This document shows, piece by piece, positions 17,753 to 25,657 of a stretch of 64,000 nt of DNA. Within the stretch, counting starts at the first letter, position 1. Every line of letters begins with the position of its first letter. The notes below the pieces were generated by a model. That model did not search any database and was not told the DNA's origin. It saw only the letters and a program-made list of their open reading frames with translations. Source of the stretch: Ancylomarina sp963977525 (GTDB taxonomy: Bacteria > Bacteroidota > Bacteroidia > Bacteroidales > Marinifilaceae); assembly GCA_963977525.1 (NCBI GenBank), contig CAXBPC010000011.1, forward strand, positions 62,001 to 126,000, in the 5' to 3' direction. The translations under genes and the position numbers were made by a program.

Positions 17753-18868
17753 TTAGTTGTAGAATTTGTTCAAGTATTCACCTAATATTTTCAGAATTTC
17801 AGGAAAGTATTCGCGACCAAATCCAATTCGTATGTATTTGCCATCGTATTCAAACATTTCTGCAGGAACTGTCATGATCCCAGTTTCTTTTACCAGATGA
17901 TCGCTGAATTCAATTGCAGAACAATTAATATTTAATTTTATAAATGATGTTGTTCCCGCTTTTGGAGGAATAAAACTCTCTATCACTTTCTGATTTTTTG
18001 CAAATTCCGAAAATAAGGCAATGTTTCGTTTTACCTTCTTTAAATTTGGAAGTAGAAAACGATCCATATTGTTTAATGCCATAATTGTTAATATCTCACT
18101 GGGCGCACTATTACAAATGCTCAAGTAATCCTTATAGGAAACAACACTTTTTAAAAATTCTTTATCCTGGCTTACCAACCATCCAGTTCGCAATCCTGCT
18201 AAACCAAATGTTTTAGACATACCCCAAAGGCTTATTCCTTTTTCATATAAATCGCATAGAGGAGGTAATTCAGGCATATCACTTACCACTAATTTGTGAT
18301 ACATTTCATCCGAAAAAATGTAAATGTTGTTTTTTCTGGCAATCCTAACAATTTCATTCAGATGTTCGAGTGTTAAATAACTTCCAGTAGGGTTATGAGG
18401 GAAATTTAGTATAATAAGTTTAGTATTCGGTTTTATTAGTTTTTCCAATTCATTGGTGTCAAATGTCCAATTATCTGGTTTTGGGTTCCAGTTAGAAAGC
18501 TCACAGCCAATCGACTTTACAACCTCATATAATGATTGATAACAAGGAGCTACAGAAACTACATGATCTGAAGAATTCAGAAGAACATTCATGCTAATGA
18601 AGTTTAGCTCTCCTGGGCTTGCAACAACTATATTATCAATTGTTTGGTTTTTGTAATTTTTGCTAATTGCTTCTCTTAAAAGTGGATTTCCTTCACTTTC
18701 AGTATAGCCCAATTTCATGTTTTCCCACAAAGCAAGTTCTTCCTTCGAGGCACCTTCAAGCACATGTTTCATTTCGTATCCGTCACAGTCAGAGCTGGAT
18801 AATAAATACTTTGCAGTAAATTCATGTTTGGCAAAATACCTTTCAAGTATAAAATGATTAATTTTCAT
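17753..18868 (-). CDS. PLP-dependent aminotransferase, class I/II
   Basis: 371 residues from the ATG at 18868; an extra nine codons upstream would need a TTG start, so I prefer the ATG. Fold type I signatures: NFPHNPTGSY (about 168), SDEMYHKLV with the PLP-ring Asp, and the Schiff-base lysine in WGMSKTFGLAGLRTGW (about 230). The C-terminal IRIGFGRE carries the carboxylate-binding Arg. The substrate is uncertain; the shape recalls capreomycidine synthase-like or aspartate-type aminotransferases. It lies on the minus strand between two near-identical copies of the hutU terminator, which suggests that it arrived by insertion or by a local duplication. Confidence 0.88.
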   Translation of the reverse strand: MKINHFILERYFAKHEFTAKYLLSSSDCDGYEMKHVLEGASKEELALWENMKLGYTESEGNPLLREAISKNYKNQTIDNIVVASPGELNFISMNVLLNSSDHVVSVAPCYQSLYEVVKSIGCELSNWNPKPDNWTFDTNELEKLIKPNTKLIILNFPHNPTGSYLTLEHLNEIVRIARKNNIYIFSDEMYHKLVVSDMPELPPLCDLYEKGISLWGMSKTFGLAGLRTGWLVSQDKEFLKSVVSYKDYLSICNSAPSEILTIMALNNMDRFLLPNLKKVKRNIALFSEFAKNQKVIESFIPPKAGTTSFIKLNINCSAIEFSDHLVKETGIMTVPAEMFEYDGKYIRIGFGREYFPEILKILGEYLNKFYN

Positions 18869-18966
18869 AGAGCTAGTTTTATTTTGAATTGGCAATATAT
18901 ATAATAACTAGGATTGGATGACTATGTTTGATGTGTTCTGTAGATATATAAATAGCGATTTTATCA

Positions 18967-19020
18967 TTTTTGTGTAGAAGAGAGAAATGGGTTCAGGTAC
19001 GTTCTGGACCCATTTTTTAT
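18967..19020 (+). repeat. Second copy (B) of the hutU terminator
   Basis: 51 of 54 bases are identical to 17673-17726, in direct orientation. The hairpin is kept with one G-T wobble and the T-run is intact. No plus-strand gene ends nearby, so its present location is unexplained except by duplication or insertion of the aminotransferase gene. Confidence 0.85.
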
Positions 19021-19054
19021 GCCCAAGCTCAGAGCTAGATATAAGATTGAATTG

Positions 19055-19087
19055 AATCCTGTCCAAAATATTGGATAGGATTTTTTT
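19055..19087 (+). terminator. Orphan rho-independent terminator
   Basis: A 12-bp stem with one wobble (19055-19066 with 19071-19082), loop AATA, then a T-run. It follows repeat copy B by 34 bases and also has no upstream plus-strand gene other than hutU, 1.4 kb away. Confidence 0.75.
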
Positions 19088-19234
19088 ATTGAGGATGGAT
19101 CTAAATAGTTGAGTGTGGCGTTCTTAAAGTAGTCAGATTGAGTTATTTATTATTGAAATAGCCGTAAATTTATAGTTGTATAGATTGAGATGAAACGATG
19201 AAATAAAAATGATACTCAGCCAATATTTAAAACA

Positions 19235-19750
19235 ATGTTTATGAAAAGACAAAATGTAATTAAATGGCTGACTTTGGCATTGATGATATGCCTAATGTGT
19301 GGCGTGAGTTCTTGTAGAAGTGATGGAGACGATGATGATCCTTTATTGCCTTATATAGGAACATGGGAGAGAACTGAGAGTTCAGAGGAGGGGAGCATAA
19401 ATCAAGAGCTTGTTATTACGGAAACGACTTTTACTGTAACAATGAGTATGACTGTTGATGAGGAATGGGTTGATCTGATGTTTATAAAAGGCACTTATTC
19501 TGTGAGTAACAACATTTTTATGCTCACGATTACCCAGTTTGGAATCATAATGGAAGAAGGTGGAGGAATGGTTTATTTTACACCTGACGATCTTGAATGG
19601 GATGAGCTTTTGGAAGATGAACTTGAAATAGAGGATAGTTTTGAAGCTAAGTTTGTAGTTACTGGCAACCAGCTCAATCTTATTATCGATGAGAATGGCG
19701 ATGGTTTGTTTGATCCAATTATGGAGGGTGAAACTTTTACAAAGAAGTAG
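19235..19750 (+). CDS. Lipoprotein, lipocalin-like fold suspected
   Basis: 171 residues. A lipoprotein signal ends in GVSSC (about residue 27), followed by an acidic linker (RSDGDDDD) and then a domain opening PYIGTWERTE, the GxW start common in Bacteroidota lipocalin-like lipoproteins. It is rich in beta strands and very acidic near the C terminus (EWDELLEDELEIED). Probably outer-membrane anchored; ligand and role are unknown. Monocistronic, sharing a bidirectional terminator with the convergent YdcZ gene. Confidence 0.75.
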   Translation: MFMKRQNVIKWLTLALMICLMCGVSSCRSDGDDDDPLLPYIGTWERTESSEEGSINQELVITETTFTVTMSMTVDEEWVDLMFIKGTYSVSNNIFMLTITQFGIIMEEGGGMVYFTPDDLEWDELLEDELEIEDSFEAKFVVTGNQLNLIIDENGDGLFDPIMEGETFTKK

Positions 19751-19800
19751 ACACAACAAATAAGGTGCAGGTCATTATTAGGAAATGTAGCCAAAGAAAA

Positions 19801-19829
19801 AAAGGACTCAGGATGGATTTGAGTCCTTT
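19801..19829. terminator. Bidirectional terminator
   Basis: A 10-bp perfect stem AAAGGACTCA/TGAGTCCTTT with T-runs in both directions, between the lipoprotein gene (plus) and the YdcZ gene (minus). Confidence 0.8.
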
Positions 19830-19836
19830 ACTTATT

Positions 19837-20280
19837 TTAGAATTTCTGAATCAGTACGATACCTGCAAAAATCAAAAGGACACCCATAATTCGTCCCCAG
19901 TTGACAGGCTGCACAGTCACACCAAAGAATCCAAAGTGATCTAAAGCCAAAGAGAAAACCATCTGTCCTGCTATTATCAGGCCAAAACTAAGAGCAGCTC
20001 CCAATCGAGGAACCAGAAAAATGATGGATGTCACATAAATAGACCCCATTAAACCACCTACCCATGCGTATGCAGGAGCTTCTTTAATGGCCAGCAATAT
20101 ATTATTGGGAGTACGTGTTCCTATGATCACTATTAGTAAAATAAAGCCACCCACAATAAAGTTAACTAGTGCCGCCATAATTGGAGCCTTTAGGAAAGTC
20201 CCCAATTTTGCGTTAATACTTGCTTGAATAGGTAATAAACAGCCAACAGTAATGGCCAATAACATTAGAAAGTATCTCAT
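19837..20280 (-). CDS. YdcZ/DUF606-type DMT transporter
   Basis: 147 residues with five hydrophobic segments, the half-size drug/metabolite transporter form. The segment QASINAKLG near the N terminus and the C-terminal VNWGRIMGVLLIFAGIVLI are typical of YdcZ. Half-size members work as dimers or as pairs; only one copy is present here. The substrate is unknown. The gene follows adenosine deaminase on the same strand, but a terminator lies between them, so it probably has its own promoter. Confidence 0.85.
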   Translation of the reverse strand: MRYFLMLLAITVGCLLPIQASINAKLGTFLKAPIMAALVNFIVGGFILLIVIIGTRTPNNILLAIKEAPAYAWVGGLMGSIYVTSIIFLVPRLGAALSFGLIIAGQMVFSLALDHFGFFGVTVQPVNWGRIMGVLLIFAGIVLIQKF

Positions 20281-20337
20281 AGCTTATTTAAATTTGGCTA
20301 CAAAAGTATAAGAATATTGTCTGGTTGAACAAAAAAA

Positions 20338-20355
20338 TCCGATCAATTGATCGGA
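20338..20355 (-). terminator. Terminator of the adenosine deaminase gene
   Basis: An 18-base perfect palindrome TCCGATCAATTGATCGGA followed on the minus strand by seven T residues. Confidence 0.8.
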
Positions 20356-20399
20356 CTTATATGATAGACTTTGTGCTTTGTAATCTTACAGAGCCATTA

Positions 20400-21455
20400 C
20401 TAAATATAATCTTTATGAATTTCTAAGCCTTTTTCTCTGAGTTCCTGACTGACTCTTTTTAAAAGCTTTACCTTTTGATTTAAAGGAAGGAACGCTGACT
20501 TAAAACCATTTGTAATCAGATACTTGATGTCTTTAGGACTAAAATTAAACTCTTTGATTGCCAAGAGGTATTCGTCTGTCAGAGTGGTTTTTGATATTAA
20601 TCTGTTGTCGGTATTGATAGTTACTCTTAAACCCATATCAAAATAGAACCTAATAGGGTGTCGGGAATAGGATTCAACAGCCTTAGTTTGAAGGTTTGAG
20701 GTAATACACATTTCAAGTGGAATACGATGATCGTTGACATAGTTAAGCAAATCTCCATCTTCCTTTAGTCTAGTACCATGTCCAATTCTATTAGCCCTAA
20801 CGTGATGCAAAGCTTGATGAATAGATTCTGGTCCATAAGCTTCACCAGCATGCACTGTCGTGTTAATGTTGTTATTAATTATTAGATAAAAGGCTTCTTT
20901 ATGATCTTTGGCAGGGAAATTTCGTTCTGCTCCAGCCAGGTCGAATCCTACAACACCATAATTTTTATAGGCAACGCAGAGTTCTGCTAGTATATTGCTT
21001 GTTTCAGGACTTAAATGACGCAGACCACAAATAATAATACCAATAGTGATATCGAAATCTTTTTCAGCTCTGCTTTTACCATCCAATACAGCATCAACAA
21101 CCTTGCTTAAAGATAAGCCATCATTTATATGGAGAATTGGAGAAAAACGAATTTCTAAATACCTAATATTTTCTTCAACGCAATCTTCAGCTAATTCGTA
21201 TGTGGCACGTTCTAAGGCTGATTTGGTTTGGAGAACAGAACAGGTAATATCAAATGGTCGTAAATAATCTGTTAAGCTCTTACAATTCTGACCAACTTCT
21301 AATATTTGTCTTAATTTTTCAGGATTTTCTTCGGGTAACTCAACCTTATTTTCCTTGGCAAGATCAATAATGGTTTCAACTCGCATTGATCCATCTAAAT
21401 GGCAATGAAGTTCAGCTTTGGGTAAGCTTTTTATAAATTCTCGTGTCAGTTCCAC
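20400..21455 (-). CDS. add: Adenosine deaminase
   Basis: 351 residues of the metal-dependent amidohydrolase superfamily. Zinc ligands and catalytic residues are visible: HCHLDGS with His17 and His19, TVHAGEAYG (His plus the catalytic Glu), RIGHGTRL, and TINTDNRL with the metal Asp. The deaminase reads NTDN where human ADA reads NTDD; NTDN also occurs in characterised bacterial enzymes, so activity is expected. It deaminates adenosine to inosine in purine salvage; adenine deaminase or futalosine deaminase activity is possible from sequence alone. A -7-like TATCTTTG on the minus strand lies at 21539-21546, upstream of the start. Confidence 0.88.
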   Translation of the reverse strand: MELTREFIKSLPKAELHCHLDGSMRVETIIDLAKENKVELPEENPEKLRQILEVGQNCKSLTDYLRPFDITCSVLQTKSALERATYELAEDCVEENIRYLEIRFSPILHINDGLSLSKVVDAVLDGKSRAEKDFDITIGIIICGLRHLSPETSNILAELCVAYKNYGVVGFDLAGAERNFPAKDHKEAFYLIINNNINTTVHAGEAYGPESIHQALHHVRANRIGHGTRLKEDGDLLNYVNDHRIPLEMCITSNLQTKAVESYSRHPIRFYFDMGLRVTINTDNRLISKTTLTDEYLLAIKEFNFSPKDIKYLITNGFKSAFLPLNQKVKLLKRVSQELREKGLEIHKDYI

Positions 21456-21538
21456 TCTATATATATTTCGTTAAGAGATAATCGTAGTTCTTCTAAAATA
21501 AAATGGTTGTGGATTGGCTCAAAAGCTTATATCTATAG

Positions 21539-21546
21539 CAAAGATA
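21539..21546 (-). promoter_or_regulatory. Putative -7 box for adenosine deaminase
   Basis: Plus-strand CAAAGATA reads TATCTTTG on the minus strand, 83 bases upstream of the start. No convincing -33 element was found. Confidence 0.3.
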
Positions 21547-21685
21547 TCACTAAATTTTAAAATTCTAGAGTCATTCTAAATCAGATGGGATTTTTGCATT
21601 TCTTTTTTTGCAGAATCTTGTATAATTAAATAAAAGAGAGCAAATTGCAAGTACTAATCTTTACCTAAATAAAAATGTACCTAGT

Positions 21686-22261
21686 ATGAAAACTTACCCT
21701 ATTGTTTTATTCTTTGCTTGCTGTCTAATTTCCTGCTCAAAAGCAGATTACCCACTTATAGAAATTAAAACATCTCTAGGCTCAATAGAAATAGAGATTT
21801 ATGAGGATAAAGCACCTATAACTGCGAAGCATTTTTTAGCAAATGTTGACAGTTTGATCTTTGAAAAAGCCTGCTTCTATAGAGTTGTTCATATGGATAA
21901 TCAAGAAGGACGGGATATTAAGATTGAAGTTATACAAGGAGGTTTATTTCACGATTCAATTGTTGATAAGATGCCTTGCATTGAACACGAAAGAACCGAT
22001 AAAACAGGCATTCTACATTTAGACGGCGTTATTTCAATGGCTAGGAATAAACCGGGAACGGCTTGTACCGAATTTTTCATTTGTGTAGGCGATCAGCCCC
22101 ATTTAGACGCTGGTGGACTTCGTAATTCCGATAATGAAGGCTTTGCTGCTTTTGGAAAAGTGACAAAGGGAATGGATGTTGTTAGAAAGATTCAAAAGCA
22201 AAGTGAGAAAGGTCAAATGCTGATTAATCGTATCCCTATAAGTGTTATGAATAGAAAATAG
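21686..22261 (+). CDS. Cyclophilin-type peptidyl-prolyl isomerase lipoprotein
   Basis: 191 residues. A lipoprotein signal ends at Cys17 (CCLISCSKAD). The cyclophilin domain follows: GSIEIEIYEDKAPITAKHF, FYRVVHM, then the active-site region GVISMARNKPGTACTEFFICVGDQPHLD, which keeps the hydrophobic pocket and the FFI segment but carries Ala-Cys-Thr in place of the usual SAGSQ. It probably assists folding of exported proteins at the envelope. Monocistronic; the next genes are convergent. Confidence 0.88.
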   Translation: MKTYPIVLFFACCLISCSKADYPLIEIKTSLGSIEIEIYEDKAPITAKHFLANVDSLIFEKACFYRVVHMDNQEGRDIKIEVIQGGLFHDSIVDKMPCIEHERTDKTGILHLDGVISMARNKPGTACTEFFICVGDQPHLDAGGLRNSDNEGFAAFGKVTKGMDVVRKIQKQSEKGQMLINRIPISVMNRK

Positions 22262-22372
22262 CTATTCCGACTATTAGCTGCAGTATTAAATAGGGTGGGA
22301 GAGAATTAACGGTTTTGTTAGGTCCTTGCAGATTAATAAAAACCCTTATTCACATACCACTTTGATAGTTCT

Positions 22373-22474
22373 TTAAAAATTATTTGAAATAAACAATAAA
22401 ATACTAATTAAACACATCAGATATAATGCGATACCTGCTATTGTCTCCTTATTAATTTTAAAATTTTTAGACAT
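22373..22474 (-). CDS. Small single-helix membrane peptide coupled to rdhC
   Basis: A 33-codon frame whose ATG lies inside the end of rdhC (ATGTCTAA overlaps the rdhC stop by eight bases), the classic arrangement for translational coupling. The peptide starts MSKNFKINKET, then has one hydrophobic helix (IAGIALYLMCLISILLFI) and ends SNNF, so it is a lysine-rich cytoplasmic tail plus one membrane span. A GGAG-like stretch is within the peptide, not before it; initiation would rely on re-initiation. No homolog is known to me. It is the last open frame of the rdh cassette and could be a small subunit of the membrane complex. Confidence 0.55.
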   Translation of the reverse strand: MSKNFKINKETIAGIALYLMCLISILLFISNNF

Positions 22475-23609
22475 GCTGTTTATTTTGTGTGAACAGTTTT
22501 TTAACTTGATTTCGTCTATTCAATAACCACTTTAAGATTCCCCCAACAGGACAAAAGAATCGGCAAAAGAAGTTTGAAAAGAATAATGCTCCTATAAGTG
22601 AAGTAGGTAAAATATACCATTGAATTCCAGCTCCTTTTAAGGAAAATAGCATTGCAAAAGGTTCGTAAGATGACACAATTGGGTTTTTGGATATAAAAAT
22701 CAGAATAAGAGATAACCAGATCAATAGGTTTGGAGTCTGAGATAAAACTTTTCCTAATGATTTATTCATGTTAATATTGATTCCTGAAATCTGATGCAAA
22801 AGCATTTGACTCGCTCTGAATGGGCAAATGGCTGTACAATAAACATTCTTTCCCCATACAATTACCAAACTAAGTGTGCCAGCAACTAGTAACCACCAGC
22901 TTAAGTGAGAATGAATATCAGGGAAGTATCCAAGTAGTATACGTCCAAAGTGTGTTAATGACAGCGATGCATTAAACAGAAAGCCGATGAATACCAAGCC
23001 AAGGAATAGATTTAGATAAATCAGCTTCTTTTGCTTTAGATAAATGGCTAAAAAACCAATCAATATAATTAAAGCTACAATGCCTTCTTTTAGAGTTAAA
23101 TGCCATTTTACCTCAATTTGAGGTGTTTGAGTTTTAAAAACGCTTTTTGCAATTAGATAAGAGGCATCACGAACAGCAATGGCAATGGCCAATGAACTTA
23201 CTGTTGCTCCCGATACGGCATCCACATCCTTTTTTAGTTGGAATTGATCGGTTAGTTTCTTCCCATTGTACTGCTGGTAATATCTTTTGTTTGAAAGTTT
23301 TGCTACAAATGAAGGTGTTTCAAAACTCTTCATTAACTCTGCTTTTATTATATTTCCTGTGGTATTGCTAAGAATAGCGACTTGCAAAGGCCCACCATAT
23401 CCTTGTGATGATCCTGTTGCTAAATAACCCAATAAACTATCAGCCTGATAAATTGGATAGACAGCTTCTTTCGCTTCTCCCAAACTAATATCTGCAGCTT
23501 GTAATATTTTTAAATGCTCAAGTTGCTGAGAATTATCAGTAAAAATTACCCCATAGCAGAAAGCCATACCTAGAGTTATCCAGGCAAACCAATTGATATA
23601 TTTCTTCAT
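22467..23609 (-). CDS. rdhC: RdhC-like FMN-binding polyferredoxin membrane protein
   Basis: 380 residues. An N-terminal membrane anchor is followed by an extracytoplasmic FMN-binding domain with the flavinylation motif DAVSGATVSS, where Thr136 would carry covalent FMN added by ApbE. Then come about five transmembrane segments with two CX3CP motifs, CTAICP and CRFFCP. This is the PceC/NosR layout. In organohalide respirers such proteins are proposed to carry electrons from menaquinol toward the dehalogenase. It is the third gene of rdhA-rdhB-rdhC, 76 bases after rdhB, with a strong hairpin in that gap. NosR is the alternative, but no nos genes are here and the rdhAB neighbours decide the call. 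Confidence 0.82.
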   Translation of the reverse strand: MKKYINWFAWITLGMAFCYGVIFTDNSQQLEHLKILQAADISLGEAKEAVYPIYQADSLLGYLATGSSQGYGGPLQVAILSNTTGNIIKAELMKSFETPSFVAKLSNKRYYQQYNGKKLTDQFQLKKDVDAVSGATVSSLAIAIAVRDASYLIAKSVFKTQTPQIEVKWHLTLKEGIVALIILIGFLAIYLKQKKLIYLNLFLGLVFIGFLFNASLSLTHFGRILLGYFPDIHSHLSWWLLVAGTLSLVIVWGKNVYCTAICPFRASQMLLHQISGININMNKSLGKVLSQTPNLLIWLSLILIFISKNPIVSSYEPFAMLFSLKGAGIQWYILPTSLIGALFFSNFFCRFFCPVGGILKWLLNRRNQVKKLFTQNKQHV

Positions 23610-23637
23610 GTATTATTCTAAATCCTTATTAATAGAG

Positions 23638-23667
23638 ATCGAAGTCACGACTAGGTGTGACTTCGAT
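23638..23667 (-). promoter_or_regulatory. Intercistronic hairpin between rdhB and rdhC
   Basis: A perfect 11-bp stem ATCGAAGTCAC/GTGACTTCGAT with an 8-base loop and no T-run on the minus strand. It looks more like a message-stability or processing element than a terminator. Confidence 0.55.
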
Positions 23668-23685
23668 ACTCAATAGAACAAAAAA

Positions 23686-23976
23686 CTAGTTGCTTATTGC
23701 TTTTTTAAGAGCCAATCTTCTTCCTAATACCAAAAATATGATTGCAGGTATGACGAAAACAACGAGTCCCATACTTGCTGCTCGTGGTTCACCTTCAAGT
23801 ATGGAACTAAAGCTCCATGCTATTCCGAAGATGAAAAGGAAAATACCAAGGCATATACTTGACCAGGTTCCCCAATTGAATTTGAATTTTGTGTTGTAGT
23901 AATAAGTTGTTCCCATAGCTAGAGTTGTGATAACGCCTAAGGAAAAAAATAGGATCTCTATTCCTGAAAATATCAT
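23686..23976 (-). CDS. rdhB: Reductive dehalogenase membrane anchor RdhB
   Basis: 96 residues with three hydrophobic helices, the size and topology of PceB-type anchors. Between helices two and three lies GIAWSFSSILEGEPRAASMG, which corresponds to the conserved Trp/Ser-Ser/Glu loop of RdhB proteins; that loop faces the outside and is thought to hold the exported catalytic subunit. It starts 55 bases after the rdhA stop and precedes rdhC, the canonical rdhA-rdhB-rdhC order. Family assignment rests on size, topology, loop and neighbours together, since such short proteins diverge quickly. Confidence 0.82.
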   Translation of the reverse strand: MIFSGIEILFFSLGVITTLAMGTTYYYNTKFKFNWGTWSSICLGIFLFIFGIAWSFSSILEGEPRAASMGLVVFVIPAIIFLVLGRRLALKKAISN

Positions 23977-24031
23977 AGTTTTATATTTATTAATGATTTC
24001 TATATTGATAATTTAAGAGTTGAAGAGAGGC

Positions 24032-25525
24032 CTAATGGCCATCGTAACTTTTACCATCAGGACTATAGAATTTCGTTATAGATGCCTTGTCTTCAACATT
24101 ACCATATCCAAATAATTCATCCATTTCACGCATAAGGTCGTGCACAGGACCAGGCATTGCAGCAGTAATACTATCGACCAATCTATGGTGCCAAAAGTCT
24201 GGTTTGTTATAAGGACATGATGCGATACACATGCCACAATCATCGCCAAGTTCACCCCAAAGCTTGAAACACTTCTTCGCATCAACATGGTATTTTTTCA
24301 CGCCCTTAATGTTGTACCAAGCTTTATCTTTATTTTCATGTGTTGGATCAAATGATGGTTCTTTATCGTAGGAAATAGCCTTGGTTGGACAAGCATCAGC
24401 ACAGCGCATACAACTTTTGCAAAAATCCATCACACCAAATGACTTTGGTTTATCGTATTCTACAAATTCAAAATCGGTATATACTTTAGCTAATCGAACA
24501 CGTGGGCCATATTTGTACGAAACCATTTGACCTAAACGTGAACTTTCACCTAAACCTGCGGCAATGCCATAAGGAACGCTTAAACCCATATCATTCCCTG
24601 CCGAAACAGCCTGATAACCCAGATTTTTTAAATAAACGGATAACTGGTATGGTGTTTCCGCCATTTTAGAGTATCCCGCACCTGCTGCAGCACTACCAAC
24701 ATAGGATGGAGAGGCAGAAATACCTTCGTAATCCATCTCGAATGCCATGACTATAACTGTTTTTGGAACAAAAGGGAAGTCACTCCAGTCGGTAACGAAT
24801 TTGTCTGGACCCCAGTTTTTTAATTCTTCAAGTTGTTCGGGACTTGGCGGTCCTGCAAAGGCTTTACGTGCAATAGGAGGAATAGGGTTTAAGAATTTAC
24901 GATAATCCCATCTTTCATCTCGTCGTGTAATACCAACAAGGTCGGCACCAAAAAGCCTAGCTGCTCTTTTAATTTGATTACTAGCTTCTTGTCTGCTTTC
25001 AAACTTAACTTTCTCTTTCACAACATAGTCATTGTCAAAAAGAGCATGAGGATTTTTATGTGTTTTCTGCTCCCAAGCATTTACACCAAAATCGGGAATA
25101 GCAGCCGGACTTGGTCCAGCAGCAAAATTATTCATAGCCCATGCACCTGCAAAGAGAGCTTTGTCAGCCTGAGTATATCCAACTTTGGAATTATCGTAAG
25201 CGAAGTTCATCTTTTGAACAAAGGCTTGTCCATCTGCGACTATTTCATCTTCAACATCTTCTCCAATAGCTTTTACGGCATCAACAAAAAACGAACGAGC
25301 TTGAACATGATCCCAGTTGCGTGGTGGTATATAATCATCACGTACTTCAACAGGAAAATCGTCGTGGGTTGTGACTAGCTTTTTAACAAGGTGCTCGTCT
25401 ATTTTGTTTGCAGCAACTTTCTTAGGTAAGGCCGTAATTGCTGATACTCCAACAACAGCAGATATGCCTCCAATTTTGAAGAATTCTCTTCTGTTAAAAT
25501 TTGATGATTTTTTGTTTGTGCTCAT
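24032..25525 (-). CDS. rdhA: Reductive dehalogenase catalytic subunit RdhA
   Basis: 497 residues. A Tat signal has the twin-arginine motif RREFFK at 12-17 and a hydrophobic stretch ending near Ala36-Ala39. The C-terminal iron-sulfur domain has two 4Fe-4S sites: Cys369, 372, 375, 379 in CX2CX2CX3CP and Cys419, 430, 433, 437 in CX10CX2CX3CP. The segment GLGESSRLGQMVSYKYGPRVRL (about 328-349) matches the corrinoid-domain region of reductive dehalogenases; QueG instead has GLGWxGKN here. Known family chemistry: cobalamin-dependent removal of halogen from organohalides at the outer face of the membrane. The rdhBC partners support a respiratory type. The substrate is not predictable. An AraC regulator lies 131 bases upstream. 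Confidence 0.88.
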   Translation of the reverse strand: MSTNKKSSNFNRREFFKIGGISAVVGVSAITALPKKVAANKIDEHLVKKLVTTHDDFPVEVRDDYIPPRNWDHVQARSFFVDAVKAIGEDVEDEIVADGQAFVQKMNFAYDNSKVGYTQADKALFAGAWAMNNFAAGPSPAAIPDFGVNAWEQKTHKNPHALFDNDYVVKEKVKFESRQEASNQIKRAARLFGADLVGITRRDERWDYRKFLNPIPPIARKAFAGPPSPEQLEELKNWGPDKFVTDWSDFPFVPKTVIVMAFEMDYEGISASPSYVGSAAAGAGYSKMAETPYQLSVYLKNLGYQAVSAGNDMGLSVPYGIAAGLGESSRLGQMVSYKYGPRVRLAKVYTDFEFVEYDKPKSFGVMDFCKSCMRCADACPTKAISYDKEPSFDPTHENKDKAWYNIKGVKKYHVDAKKCFKLWGELGDDCGMCIASCPYNKPDFWHHRLVDSITAAMPGPVHDLMREMDELFGYGNVEDKASITKFYSPDGKSYDGH

Positions 25526-25643
25526 TGTGTCAATATTTTGTTACAGTTCAAAACTGCAGCTAAAACATTGATATATCGACAAAGCCAATAATTTCGGACG
25601 TATGCCAATTAATTAAGACGAGAGGTAAAGAGCCCTTTTAATG

Positions 25644-25657
25644 GTTTAATATTAAAC
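25644..25657. promoter_or_regulatory. Perfect palindrome between the AraC gene and rdhA
   Basis: GTTTAATATTAAAC is a 14-base perfect palindrome touching the AraC stop codon. It may be part of a weak terminator or an operator upstream of rdhA; a second small inverted repeat (CAGTT/AACTG) lies at 25543-25555, close to the rdhA start. Confidence 0.35.

Noticed and set aside
22467..23609. NosR as identity of the FMN/polyferredoxin protein
   Set aside because: The layout is compatible, but no nosZ or nosDFY is nearby, the protein is shorter than NosR, and it follows rdhA-rdhB directly.
24032..25525. Epoxyqueuosine reductase (QueG) instead of RdhA
   Set aside because: QueG is cytosolic and about 350 residues with a GLGWxGKN motif; here there is a Tat signal, GLGESSRLG and rdhB/rdhC neighbours.
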